The notes: a model not told the origin generated them from the sequence alone. Shown: positions 20,377-30,353, numbered from the stretch's first letter. The stretch is 32,481 nt of DNA from Streptococcaceae bacterium (GCA_031270215.1 JAISYB010000012.1:1-32481); one strand, 5' to 3'. Made by a program: numbers and translations.

Positions 20377-20805
20377 TTATTTTTCCTTCATCGCCTGATA
20401 ATCTTGATTTGCCTTGAGCTGTTGATTGACCGCTTTGACTTCTTTTTTGGCAAGCAGAAACAGTAAGACCCAAATCAACAGATAAACCGCCAAAAATTGG
20501 TAGAAAAAAACTAAATAGCTGCCAAACGTCGCAAAAAAATTTCGATTAAAATGATAATTGATTACTAAGGCTGTTCCGCCGGTCAAGAAAAAATGCAGCA
20601 CAAATGCCGATAAATCATTCAATGCTTCAATTTTAAACAAGTAAGTATACAGGGAAATTAGCCCACCTGCAAAGATAACAACCAACAAATCTAACCGAGA
20701 GTAGCTTATCTTTTCTTGATAAAAGAGGGGAACACTCAGCGAAAAAAAGACACTAAAGCCGATACCAATCATTATACGCCGCAATAAACCTTTTAATTTA
20801 ATCAT
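20377..20805 (-). CDS. DUF3021-like membrane protein
   Basis: 142 aa, four predicted TM segments, overlaps the LytTR gene by 8 nt. Confidence 0.75.
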   Translation of the reverse strand: MIKLKGLLRRIMIGIGFSVFFSLSVPLFYQEKISYSRLDLLVVIFAGGLISLYTYLFKIEALNDLSAFVLHFFLTGGTALVINYHFNRNFFATFGSYLVFFYQFLAVYLLIWVLLFLLAKKEVKAVNQQLKANQDYQAMKEK

Positions 20806-21250
20806 GATTTAAAATCCTTTCTTTGAGATTTTTCCAATATCTGCGACTAATATGCATGTTCTCGCCACTTTTTAGCCTTGCCGTCATATTACCCGAAAAA
20901 CTACTTTCGACCTTTTCTAGATAAGCTAGGTTGATGATTGTATTTCTTGAAATGCGCATAAACTGATTTATTGGAAGCTCTGCCTCCATTTGACTCAAGG
21001 TTTGCCGAAAAGTAATTGTTTGATCTGTAAGATGTACGGTCGTATAATCTCCAAATACCTCAAGCCACCGCATATCCGCAAACATGATTTGGTAAATCTC
21101 CCCATCAGTCTGTAAGATATAAGAGGCATATTGATCATCAAAGTCAGCAATATAGCTAATCAATCGTTTAACCCCAGCCGTCTTCTCCAACGCTTCGACA
21201 GTAATGCGAAGCTCCTCTTCTGCCGCACTTTTCTTAAATAAAATCTTCAC
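20798..21250 (-). CDS. LytTR-family DNA-binding regulator
   Basis: EVFGDYTTVHLTDQTITFRQTLSQMEAELPINQFMRISRNTIINLAYLEKVESS...RRYWKNLKERI is LytTR. GTG at 21250 has AAGGAG 7 nt upstream; track start 21301 lacks a good RBS. Confidence 0.9.
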   Translation of the reverse strand: MKILFKKSAAEEELRITVEALEKTAGVKRLISYIADFDDQYASYILQTDGEIYQIMFADMRWLEVFGDYTTVHLTDQTITFRQTLSQMEAELPINQFMRISRNTIINLAYLEKVESSFSGNMTARLKSGENMHISRRYWKNLKERILNHD

Positions 21251-21379
21251 CCTAACACTCCTTGATACAGGCAAGAATTTCCTAACCTGCTGTATTTTCA
21301 CTCAATAAATCTATCATGACGAAAGAAGTCCCAAACGTCAAGAACTCATTCACAAATAATAAAATCATTTGTATCAGCT

Positions 21380-22114
21380 TTATTTGAATTTTTTGGGTAA
21401 ATGATTGACAATGACAAAAATCAAACTAGTTATTCCTAAGAATGCAAGAAAATAAAATGCCTGTTCTGTGAATTCATAGCTCGGCTTACTCCAGTTTTCA
21501 ATCAATGAATTACGGAACACCTCAAAAGGAATAAACTTGCTGATTTGTTTAGCTAAACCGGAAAGCTGAAAATTAACAATCGTTCCGGTTAGAATCCCAA
21601 TCCCGAAGTAAACAAACAGCGCAATCCCTTGAACTATTGCAAATCCTTTTGAAAACCAAGCAATTGTAAACGATAGAAAATAAAATGATGTCGTCAAAAA
21701 TAGTGTGCCCGCAATTATATTGATGATCGTAGATAAAGAAGCCGGTGGTAATGGCAGGTAATTAAATAAAACCACCGAATAGATAAAAGTAACAGCTAGA
21801 CATAGACTGGTAATCGAAATAAATTTACTAACCATCTGCTTCGTTTGTGAATAGCCAAATAAAATCAAACGTGTAGATACACCTCTTTCAATGTCTTTAG
21901 CAAATGCGATAGTGAATGGTAAAATAACCAAACCAAGCGGAATCAGCGGCAGACAGGTCGCAAATAAAGTTTTTGCCATTTCTTGATTTTCTAACAATGA
22001 TTTTGTCTTGTGAAAGTTGCCGATGACAATTATTAGCGGAAGTAAACCACCCACAATCATTCCAACGCTGTAACCCAATGTATTTTTCAATTCAAATTTA
22101 ATATAATGTAACAT
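21380..22114 (-). CDS. ABC transporter permease
   Basis: Six-TM hydrophobic protein directly downstream of an ABC ATPase gene. Confidence 0.8.
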   Translation of the reverse strand: MLHYIKFELKNTLGYSVGMIVGGLLPLIIVIGNFHKTKSLLENQEMAKTLFATCLPLIPLGLVILPFTIAFAKDIERGVSTRLILFGYSQTKQMVSKFISITSLCLAVTFIYSVVLFNYLPLPPASLSTIINIIAGTLFLTTSFYFLSFTIAWFSKGFAIVQGIALFVYFGIGILTGTIVNFQLSGLAKQISKFIPFEVFRNSLIENWSKPSYEFTEQAFYFLAFLGITSLIFVIVNHLPKKFK

Positions 22115-22126
22115 CTTGATATCTCC

Positions 22127-22975
22127 TTAATTTCGATTATTGTGAACTGCATTAGAATAAATAAGTTCAATGCTTTTATCAGAAATAATAAATTTCTTTC
22201 CTAGCTTCACTAGGCTTTCAGCAAATGATTGCTGCGCTTTTTGACTATCACAAGAAATTGCATAATAGCTACCTTTTTCACTTTTCAATAATTTATACTG
22301 ATTGATGTCAATTCCTGATATATCCTCTAAAATAATTGCTGAATAACCAACATACTTTTTAAACAGATAAGTTATATCGCCAAAATCAACAACTTGACCT
22401 TGGTCAATAATCAATAATTTATTAGCTAACTTTTCAAGTTCATCAAAATAATGCGTGATAAATAACAATGCCGCAGATTTTTCAGAATACCAATCGGATA
22501 TCTTTTTCATTAACTTATTTCTAGTTTCAAAATCTAATCCGGTTGTCATTTCATCAAAACAAGTAACCGGCGTGTCTTGATATAACACCATAATCAAGGT
22601 CAATCTCTGCTTGTGACCACCGGATAAATTTGCATATTTCTTCTTTAGATTTTTTTCAAAATCAAAGAAACGTACTAATTCTTGCAGCTTATGATTGTGT
22701 TTGTAACTCGTTTTAAGCAGTCCCTCAAGAATTGTTTGACAATTAACTACATCAGGATAACTATTCTCTTGCAGATGAACGGCAATTTCACTTGGCTTTT
22801 CAACTGCACCGGTATATCTTACTTGGTCGGTTAAAACCTTCACTAGGGTTGACTTCCCTGCGCCATTTGCTCCAATAATTCCTACAAAATCGCAGCTCTT
22901 AATTTCATATTCTCCTTGCAGATTTAGAGCGGTAAAATCACCATAGCGAACTGTCACATTTTTTAATTTAATCAT
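22127..22975 (-). CDS. ABC transporter ATP-binding protein
   Basis: GANGAGKSTLVKVL Walker A, LSGGHKQRL signature, CFDEMTTGLD Walker B. Confidence 0.93.
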   Translation of the reverse strand: MIKLKNVTVRYGDFTALNLQGEYEIKSCDFVGIIGANGAGKSTLVKVLTDQVRYTGAVEKPSEIAVHLQENSYPDVVNCQTILEGLLKTSYKHNHKLQELVRFFDFEKNLKKKYANLSGGHKQRLTLIMVLYQDTPVTCFDEMTTGLDFETRNKLMKKISDWYSEKSAALLFITHYFDELEKLANKLLIIDQGQVVDFGDITYLFKKYVGYSAIILEDISGIDINQYKLLKSEKGSYYAISCDSQKAQQSFAESLVKLGKKFIISDKSIELIYSNAVHNNRN

Positions 22976-23103
22976 CTTACATCCTTTCTATATTTAAACC
23001 AAACGACCAACTTTCAAAAACACTCAAGGAAGCCTTGAATAAAATCATTACTATCTTTATTTCCTATTCTACCGATTTTTATCGTCAAGCAAAGCAGACT
23101 GCG

Positions 23104-23133
23104 GCAAGTGGTCTAAAAGTTGCGATAAGTGGT
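23104..23133 (-). promoter_or_regulatory. Candidate LytTR-type operator upstream of the ABC operon
   Basis: Minus strand ACCACTTAT-cgcaacttttag-ACCACTTGC: 9-bp direct repeats, 12-bp spacer. TTGACG lies 15 bp downstream, TAGGAA a further 16 bp. Confidence 0.6.
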
Positions 23134-23158
23134 TCTTTGAAAAATTAGCTAGTAAGCC

Positions 23159-23187
23159 TTGACAGCAACACGCTTTTTTATTACATT
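23159..23187 (+). promoter_or_regulatory. Promoter of tRNA-Thr
   Basis: TTGACA-N17-TACATT, 15 bp upstream of the tRNA. Confidence 0.75.
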
Positions 23188-23202
23188 AAATGATAGTGAT
23201 AT

Positions 23203-23276
23203 GCCGCTTTAGCTCAGTTAGGTAGAGCACCACCATGGTAAGGTGGGGGTCACCGGTTCAAGCCCGGTAAGTGGCT
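23203..23276 (+). tRNA. tRNA-Thr(GGT)
   Basis: Cloverleaf: acceptor GCCGCTT/AAGTGGC, D-arm GCTC/GAGC, anticodon stem CCACC/GGTGG with loop ATGGTAA (anticodon GGT), T-arm ACCGG/CCGGT. CCA not encoded. Confidence 0.95.
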
Positions 23277-23410
23277 TAAAGGCAAAAAAGCCTGCCTTAA
23301 TATAAGTCAAGCTCTGATTTCAGCCAAGCTGCTGGTTCATTTTTCATCACACCGTACCACAAATTTTTAAACCTGCTAATCAAACCATGAATAATATCCA
23401 ATTGTTAAGC

Positions 23411-23455
23411 AAAAAACATTGCATGAAACCTTACTCGTTTCGTACAATGTTTTTT
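23411..23455. terminator. Bidirectional rho-independent terminator
   Basis: AAAAAACATTG / CAATGTTTTTT with internal GAAAC/GTTTC pairing, between tRNA-Thr (+) and the MFS gene (-). Confidence 0.8.
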
Positions 23456-23570
23456 CTTGAATTGACCTGTATCATTCCAAAATAAAATCGGTGAAATTAT
23501 AAGCTTTAATTTTGGCTTTTTAGAGCCAAGTGACTTTTAAGAAAGCATTCGCTTAGCACTTCTTCTAAAT

Positions 23571-24749
23571 TTATTTTCTATCCGCATGGTAGAAGAATTT
23601 ATAAAGTAAGATACAAAGAATTGGTAAAATTCCTGCAACGAGATAAACTTGTTGGAAAGTTAAAAGTGTCCTTAATTCACCCAAGATATAAGGACCGATA
23701 CCTAGACCTAAATCTAAACCTATAAAGTAAGTTGATAGCGCAATCCCAATTCGGTGCTTATCGCTGACTGTTTTAAGACAAACTGCTTGCCCATTCGACA
23801 TGAATGTCCCATAACCAAGACCAATTAAAGCGCCAGAAATGAGTAACATCCAACCTGCATTTGTGATACTTAATAAAGCTAAGCCGAGGGTTAAGAACAT
23901 GTAACTCGGATACATCACAAAACGCTCACCGTATTTATCAAAAATCTGCCCTGACAGTGGCCTAGTTGCAGTAATCACCAAAGCATAAACGACAAAGAAG
24001 AACGAGCTCGCTTCAACTAAATGAATTACCTTTGCATAAGATGAAAGAAATGCCAAAACGCTAGAGTATGAAAGCCCCATTAAAAACGCCATTGAGGCAA
24101 TGAAGATAACCTTTTTCTCAATAAAACTATCCAAACCTCTTTTACTTAATGTCGCGCGGTGCATTTCAGATAATTCAATATTTTTAACCGGAAAGGCAAA
24201 ACACGCTACAGTCGTTAAGACAATCAAGACAATTGAGAAGATAATAATGAAATGAAAATTGGTAAGATTTAATAACACCATACCAAGAAACGGCCCGATT
24301 GCAGCGGCTAAGCTTGTGCTTAAGCCATAGTAATTAATGCCTTCACCATGACGAGATTTCGGAATATAAGCCGTAACAATCGCATTGGTCGCAGTTGATA
24401 CCGTCCCGTAGCCAAAACCATTTAAGAAACGTACAAGATACAGCATTGGAATGACTGGAATATATAGATAGGCAATCGTTGTTGCCAGATAGAACAATGC
24501 ACCGTAGCGCAAAACAGCTTTTCTACCAACAAGCTCCAGCTTCTTACCAACAAACAAGCGTGCCAAAAGCGTGCCAATGATATAAATGCCAGAAGCAAGA
24601 CCAGCTTGCCCTAGCGTTGCATGAAGATTGTCCTGTGCGATAACAGCAATAATGACCATTAACAAGTAATAAACTAAATAAACAATGAAATTGATAATCG
24701 TGATACTAATAAAACCTTTATTGAATAATTTTTCCTTAACGTTTTCCAA
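23571..24749 (-). CDS. MFS transporter
   Basis: About 12 TM segments, LLARLFVGKKLELVGRKAVLRYG MFS loop, RPLSGQIFDKYGER. Confidence 0.9.
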   Translation of the reverse strand: MENVKEKLFNKGFISITIINFIVYLVYYLLMVIIAVIAQDNLHATLGQAGLASGIYIIGTLLARLFVGKKLELVGRKAVLRYGALFYLATTIAYLYIPVIPMLYLVRFLNGFGYGTVSTATNAIVTAYIPKSRHGEGINYYGLSTSLAAAIGPFLGMVLLNLTNFHFIIIFSIVLIVLTTVACFAFPVKNIELSEMHRATLSKRGLDSFIEKKVIFIASMAFLMGLSYSSVLAFLSSYAKVIHLVEASSFFFVVYALVITATRPLSGQIFDKYGERFVMYPSYMFLTLGLALLSITNAGWMLLISGALIGLGYGTFMSNGQAVCLKTVSDKHRIGIALSTYFIGLDLGLGIGPYILGELRTLLTFQQVYLVAGILPILCILLYKFFYHADRK

Positions 24750-25224
24750 TTTGATCCTTACTCCTTAATCTGTTTGATAAATAGAATATAGCCAGCTACA
24801 TATGTTAACTATAGTAGTGGAATTTTAACATCTTTTCCCCATATTGTAAATGAATAGCATAAAAGTTGCCTCGCTTCTCACTAAATCATCTGCTTCACCG
24901 AGCCGTAAAAAGAACATGCGAGAACTGTTTTTATTCAACAAAATCCCTTCAAAAAAGAACCTAGTAAACAGGAAATATTTACTTTTAATTTCTTCGCCGT
25001 CATCAAAGCTGTTTGATTAATTCTCAAGCAATAGTGGCGATTGCCAAGGATTTTCGGACACTGACACTCAGCAATCAAGAACAGCTTCCAGCTTCTGTCC
25101 GTAAAAAACAAAGCTACGAGCGCTTAATATGCGATAAAAAATGAGTATCTGGCTGTTTGTTGAAAAAACTCACAGTCATTATTATCTGACGAAAAATAGG
25201 CGCTATGACATTAGAATAAACAAC

Positions 25225-25271
25225 GAGCCAAACACTCACGAGAACTAAAATCTCCCATGAATATTTGGCTC
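25225..25271 (-). terminator. Terminator of the kinase-PTS-aldolase operon
   Basis: Imperfect inverted repeat GAGCCAAA...TTTGGCTC followed on the minus strand by TTGTTTATT, 15 nt past the lacD stop. Confidence 0.6.
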
Positions 25272-25285
25272 AGCCTTTTTATACG

Positions 25286-26272
25286 CTATTTTATTTCCAG
25301 TTTATCAAACCATGAAGCAGCCGTTTCTGCCAATACAACATTTAGCTCTTCAATATTTTTTCTACCTTCGCTTCGCAACCAAGCAACAGCCACTTCTTCT
25401 CCTGAGACAGCATAAGGTTCGACTCCGTTAGCCCAAGTCGCCCGACCACATAAGACACCATTGAAGGTTGAGCCCGCTTCTTTTGCAAAACGCAGTGTCT
25501 CACGAAATAGCTGTGAACTAACTCCTGCGCTCAAAAAGATAAACGGTAAATCTGTTGCTTCACTTTGTTCCTTGAAGTAATTCTGTGCTTCTTCACGTGT
25601 GTAGCAAGCGATTTCTCCATACCCCTCGACAAAATTCATATTGACTGGCACTTCGACCTTCAATACATCGACGTTGTAACGAGGCTCAGAAAACACCTTC
25701 ATCATTTCGATGACTTTTCTCGGCTTCACCTTGGCATAATCTTCACTACTGCTATCTGAAATTTCTGCATCATAGCTGACAAGCTCTAAGAAAAACGGTA
25801 AATTTTCCGCTACACATTCGCTACCAATTCGTTCGATAAATGCGTGCTTTTGTTCATTGATTGCTTCATCTTCATCAATATCATAATAAAGTAAAAACTT
25901 GCAGGCATCCGCTCTAGCTTCTTTCAACCGTTTGACTGACCAGACATTCAAACTATCAGGCAGACGACCGGGAACCGTTGTATCGTAACCGGTTTTTTCA
26001 TACGCCAGCAATAAACCACTTGAAGCAGCACGTACTTGCGAAGCCGGCAGACCATACTCAGGATCTAACAGGATTGACGTTGCGTACGGTGTCAATTCCT
26101 GTGAAACCAAGCTCTTAAATGCTTCAATATCCTTTTGAACTGTAGCTTTTCCGGCAGCTTGAAACATTTTTTTCAATGCGCCTCGCTGATCGATCGCCAG
26201 CGCACCGATTACGCCCTGAGTGTTGCTGGTATTCTTCATCTTCTCATATTTTTCCTGACTGATTTTTCTCAT
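25286..26272 (-). CDS. lacD: Tagatose 1,6-diphosphate aldolase
   Basis: [47 protein letters not shown] match the LacD family. Confidence 0.92.
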   Translation of the reverse strand: MRKISQEKYEKMKNTSNTQGVIGALAIDQRGALKKMFQAAGKATVQKDIEAFKSLVSQELTPYATSILLDPEYGLPASQVRAASSGLLLAYEKTGYDTTVPGRLPDSLNVWSVKRLKEARADACKFLLYYDIDEDEAINEQKHAFIERIGSECVAENLPFFLELVSYDAEISDSSSEDYAKVKPRKVIEMMKVFSEPRYNVDVLKVEVPVNMNFVEGYGEIACYTREEAQNYFKEQSEATDLPFIFLSAGVSSQLFRETLRFAKEAGSTFNGVLCGRATWANGVEPYAVSGEEVAVAWLRSEGRKNIEELNVVLAETAASWFDKLEIK

Positions 26273-26275
26273 CTT

Positions 26276-26725
26276 CTAGTCTCCACCCAAATATTTCGTT
26301 AATCGGTCATTCAACGCTTTCGGTGTCTGCGCCGCTGCAAATTGTTCCTTGAATTCTTGCTTCATCAGCATACGAGCAATTTTCGACAGCAGCCGCAGAT
26401 GTGTCGTTCCTGCCTCTCCATCTGGAATGAACAATGTAATCGCATAACGGATTGGTTGTCCATCCAAGCTATCCCACTCTACGCCTTCTGTGAAGCTGAC
26501 AATTATCACACTCGGCTGAGTGATTGCGGCGCTCTTCGCATGCGGGATTGCAAAACCGTCCATCATTCCTGTCGTGCCTTCCGACTCTCTTAGCTCCAAT
26601 GCATCAAACACCGCCTGAGATGTTCCCGCAATACCTAATGCCACTGCCTTCTCTGCCAAGAAATGAAAAACATCTGTTTTATTGTCATAACTCTGATTTA
26701 AAAAAATGTGATTTTCTGAAATCAT
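26276..26725 (-). CDS. PTS system fructose-type EIIA component
   Basis: GMMDGFAIPHAKSAAI active-site His motif of PTS_EIIA_2. ATG at 26725 has AGGAGG 12 nt upstream; track start is 26770. Confidence 0.88.
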   Translation of the reverse strand: MISENHIFLNQSYDNKTDVFHFLAEKAVALGIAGTSQAVFDALELRESEGTTGMMDGFAIPHAKSAAITQPSVIIVSFTEGVEWDSLDGQPIRYAITLFIPDGEAGTTHLRLLSKIARMLMKQEFKEQFAAAQTPKALNDRLTKYLGGD

Positions 26726-26821
26726 TTCCTGTATTTTCCTCCTATTGGTTGCAGACCAAAATTCTTCCATCTGCCTTATTTCTTTATGTATAAGTTGACT
26801 GCTGAACAGCGATTGGGTTGT

Positions 26822-28225
26822 TTATGCTGCCGCCTTCTCTACTCTGCGTTTTTGAATCATGCCTAAAATCACACCACCAACGATTGAACCAGCTAAGATG
26901 GCAACGACCCAAAGCAGCCCGTGTGTCACTACCGGAAGAACCAGAAAACCACCATGTGGAGCTGGCACTTGCACCTTAAACATATAGGTCAAGACAGCCG
27001 CAATCGAAGAGCCTAGCATCATCGTTGGCAAGACACGAATCGGGTCTTTTGCTGCAAACGGGATCGCACCCTCAGTAATGTGTGTACTACCTAAAATAAT
27101 ATTGACTAATCCAGCGTTACGATCATTTGTATCAAAATATTTTCCAAATAAAATCACAGCAACACCTGTAATTAGCGGCGGCGCAATACATGCCGCAGAA
27201 ACTCCAGCCATGAAGCTGGTATTTCCCTCAGCAAGTAAGGCTGTACCAGTGACATAGGCTGCTTTGTTGATAGGACCGCCCATATCAAACGCACACATAC
27301 AACCAACAAGAACCCCCAAGATTAACGGGCTTGAATTTTGGAAGCCTGCCAGAAAGTCCATCATTGTCTGATTAATTGAAGACATTGGCTCAGAAACCAG
27401 CATCATCACCGTCCCTGTAATAAATACTCCCAAAACAGGATATAAGAAAATTGCTTTTAGCCCGTCAAGAGATTTTGGTAAGGAGCTGAATACTTTCATC
27501 AAGCCTAAAATGACATAACCCGCTAGAAATCCAGAGACGATTCCCCCAAGAAATCCTGTGCCGCCATTAGATGCGACTAACCCACCAACGAAACCAACCA
27601 CGAGCCCTGGACGTTTCGCAATGCCTTCTGCAATAAAGGCTGACAAGATTGGCACCATCATACCCATTGCCAAGCTGCCAATGTCCTTTAGCTGTGCTGC
27701 AAACTGATTGTATTGGCTGCTGCTTGGATCAGCAGAATAGATACCGAATAAAAATGAAATGGCAACTAAGAACCCACCACTTACCACGAAAGGCAGCATA
27801 TGAGAAACACCATTCATCAAATTTTTATAAATGCCATGCCCGATACCCGAAGAGCCCTTTGCTTCAGTAGACTCTTTTACATCAGACTGCGTATCTGCTC
27901 CCTTTTTGATTATTCCTTTACCAGCCAAGGCGTCCTCAATCAATTGATCCGGCTCCTTGATTCCCTTGCTCACCGATACCTCGATTACGCGTTTTCCAGC
28001 AAAGCGTTCTACTTGTACATCTTTGTCAGCTGCGATGATTACAGCATCTGCCGCCGCAATTTCCTCATTCGTCAATGCATTTTCTATACCGACCTGTCCA
28101 TGTGTTTCAACCTTGATAGTCACACCTTTTCGTTTAGCTGCCTCCTCCAGCGCCTCCTGTGCCATGTACGTATGGGCAATCCCAGTTGGACATCCTGTCG
28201 CTGCAACGATTTGATAACTACTCAT
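26822..28225 (-). CDS. PTS system fructose-type EIIBC component
   Basis: EIIB VAATGCPTGIAHTYMAQEAL with phospho-Cys, followed by a fructose-family EIIC domain. Confidence 0.93.
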   Translation of the reverse strand: MSSYQIVAATGCPTGIAHTYMAQEALEEAAKRKGVTIKVETHGQVGIENALTNEEIAAADAVIIAADKDVQVERFAGKRVIEVSVSKGIKEPDQLIEDALAGKGIIKKGADTQSDVKESTEAKGSSGIGHGIYKNLMNGVSHMLPFVVSGGFLVAISFLFGIYSADPSSSQYNQFAAQLKDIGSLAMGMMVPILSAFIAEGIAKRPGLVVGFVGGLVASNGGTGFLGGIVSGFLAGYVILGLMKVFSSLPKSLDGLKAIFLYPVLGVFITGTVMMLVSEPMSSINQTMMDFLAGFQNSSPLILGVLVGCMCAFDMGGPINKAAYVTGTALLAEGNTSFMAGVSAACIAPPLITGVAVILFGKYFDTNDRNAGLVNIILGSTHITEGAIPFAAKDPIRVLPTMMLGSSIAAVLTYMFKVQVPAPHGGFLVLPVVTHGLLWVVAILAGSIVGGVILGMIQKRRVEKAAA

Positions 28226-28386
28226 TACTTTTTCCTTCCTCTCGTTTTGTTCCTTTGTCTGATTGCTCCTCGTCCTCTTCTACAACATATTTTTCTGAAC
28301 GAATGTAACTCGTTCGATTATTTTTTGCATTAATTCCATCACTTCACATCATCAAGATTCTCAAACACTGATTATCCGTACTTATT

Positions 28387-29319
28387 CTAAGAAAGCTGTC
28401 GAACCTTGATTTGTTGGCTCAGTACCTCCACATCTGAAAAATCCGTCAGTCTTTTTTGAAAGGCTGTTGAGCTGGCTGCTGCTAAACTGAATGTTAGATT
28501 TTTCTCTGGTGATACTCCCATCAAATAATTACCAATAAAACAGCCCAGTAATGTATCTCCAGCACAAGCCGTATTTATGACTTTTCCAGTTGGTGCATTT
28601 CCATAAAATACCACATCCTCTGTGATATAGAGGGCTCCCTCGCCACCAAGCGATACCAATACATGCTCTGCCCCCTCTGCGATAAGCTGTTTACCATAGA
28701 ATATACATTCTTCAAAGGTCAGCTTTTTTTTGCCAAACCACTCTGCCAGCTCGTCTTCGTTTGGCTTTAACAAGAACGGATGATAAGGCAGACAATCTAA
28801 TACCTGCCGATAGCTGGTATCTATAATCAAATGTACGCCATTTTCAGCAGTAATCTGACTGATTTTCTGTAGAATTTCTGGTTTTACCCCCTGCGGCAAG
28901 CTACCTGAAATACATAAATAACTATCTGACGGTATTTTGCGTATTTGCTCCAACAGCCGCTCGATTTTTTCCTTTGTTATGCTCGGCCCTTTGTTCACTA
29001 ATTTATATTCTTGTTTTAGATGATTGACCTGCGTAAAAACATTAATCCGCGTCATTCCATCCACCTCTACAAAATCTGTTTGAATCTCCTTTTCAATTAA
29101 AAACTGATTGATGTATGCGCCTGTAAATCCAGCGCTGAAGCCGAGTGCTGTGCTATTCAAGCCTAATTGCTTCAAGATTAATGATACATTGACTCCTTTC
29201 CCATTTGCTTGAATATCATCATCACTGCTTCGATTGACGACATCCGGCTCCATGGTTTCTGTTTCAATAAACAAATCGATTGCCAAATTCATCGTGCAGG
29301 TATATATCGCTACCATCAT
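28387..29319 (-). CDS. PfkB-family hexose-phosphate kinase (1-phosphofructokinase / tagatose-phosphate kinase type)
   Basis: NGKGVNVSLILKQLG, LCISGSLPQGV, LLKPNEDELAEWFG, NTACAGDTLLGCFIG. Confidence 0.9.
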   Translation of the reverse strand: MMVAIYTCTMNLAIDLFIETETMEPDVVNRSSDDDIQANGKGVNVSLILKQLGLNSTALGFSAGFTGAYINQFLIEKEIQTDFVEVDGMTRINVFTQVNHLKQEYKLVNKGPSITKEKIERLLEQIRKIPSDSYLCISGSLPQGVKPEILQKISQITAENGVHLIIDTSYRQVLDCLPYHPFLLKPNEDELAEWFGKKKLTFEECIFYGKQLIAEGAEHVLVSLGGEGALYITEDVVFYGNAPTGKVINTACAGDTLLGCFIGNYLMGVSPEKNLTFSLAAASSTAFQKRLTDFSDVEVLSQQIKVRQLS

Positions 29320-29357
29320 ATCCCTCCTGTCTCTTTCTTGTTTTTATTATGCTACAG

Positions 29358-29378
29358 AATTTTCGGAAAATGTTTTCT
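29358..29378. promoter_or_regulatory. Candidate CodY-box / cre-like site upstream of the kinase-PTS operon
   Basis: AATTTTCGGAAAATG matches 13/15 of AATTTTCWGAAAATT; overlapping GGAAAATGTTTTCT is palindromic and weakly cre-like. Confidence 0.3.
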
Positions 29379-29583
29379 AAAACAACAAGGATTGCTGAAA
29401 ATTTTTACAAAATAAGTAACGACTCTGAAAAGCATTTTATTAAGTAATTCGATAAACCATTTATTCCTTTTTAAAAGCTGTGGTATACTTACATCGCACA
29501 AGCCGAAAAGCTTCAGTTATGCTGTAATTCTTTTAGTAAAACTCAAACACAATGACTACCTATTAATGAAAGAGGCGAAAAAT

Positions 29584-30339
29584 ATGAGTGCCAAACTAAG
29601 CGAAACGGAAAAGTACCTCTGGCAGTTTATTCGGGAACATATTGAACAAATCCCTTCTTACTCGATTGTCAAATTAAGTGAGGAAGCGAATGTATCAACA
29701 GCAACCATCGTCCGAACGATGAAGAAAAAAGGCTACGAAGGCTTTACCTCGTTTAAACACTCACTAAAGGAACAGACAAATACGACTATCAATTTTTCCG
29801 TCGTTGAAAAAGTAGATAATGAAATCAAAAAGGCAATTTTGAAGAATGAACAAGAGGTCATCCGCTCTATCAATATGATTGATAGCGGTGTGATTGAGGA
29901 CGTGGTGCAAAAATGCTACTCCGCAAAACGGATTGTCCTCTTTGCCCGCGGCTTCTCTGAGTTGATTGCCGAGGAAATGATGGTCAAATTTCAGTTGGCA
30001 GGAAAATACTCACAAATGCACACCGACCCAAACATCATCACCAGTATCAGTAAAAAGCTGGACAAGGATGATTTTGTCATTTTTGTCTCTTTGAATGGTG
30101 AAACACCGGAGCTAGTCGTTGCCGCACAAAATTGCTACGAACAGGAAATCAGCACACTGACAATCTCCGCCAATCGAACAAGCCCACTCGTCAACCTATC
30201 TGAACTGGCATGTATCGGTTTTAAATCCGAAGGCTCTTACTTCCCAGATTACGAAGTTCGTTCCCGACTCCCACTATCGGTCATCGCCAGAATTCTACTA
30301 GATGCCTACGCAATCCGCAAGCAAAAACCAAGGGAATGA
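29584..30339 (+). CDS. MurR/RpiR family regulator
   Basis: N-terminal HTH (IPSYSIVKLSEEANVSTATIVRTMKKKGYEGFTSFKHSLKE) and C-terminal SIS domain. ATG 29584 preceded by AGAGGCG. Confidence 0.92.
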   Translation: MSAKLSETEKYLWQFIREHIEQIPSYSIVKLSEEANVSTATIVRTMKKKGYEGFTSFKHSLKEQTNTTINFSVVEKVDNEIKKAILKNEQEVIRSINMIDSGVIEDVVQKCYSAKRIVLFARGFSELIAEEMMVKFQLAGKYSQMHTDPNIITSISKKLDKDDFVIFVSLNGETPELVVAAQNCYEQEISTLTISANRTSPLVNLSELACIGFKSEGSYFPDYEVRSRLPLSVIARILLDAYAIRKQKPRE

Positions 30340-30353
30340 GGAAAAGTCTAACT

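Noticed and set aside
23203-23276. tRNA-Thr as a mobile-element integration site
   Set aside because: No integrase or repeated tRNA 3' end was seen in the flanks; downstream sequence is a terminator and an MFS gene.
27800-28333. 177-aa ORF antisense to the PTS EIIBC gene
   Set aside because: Lies over a confidently assigned conserved gene on the other strand; composition is typical of antisense translation.
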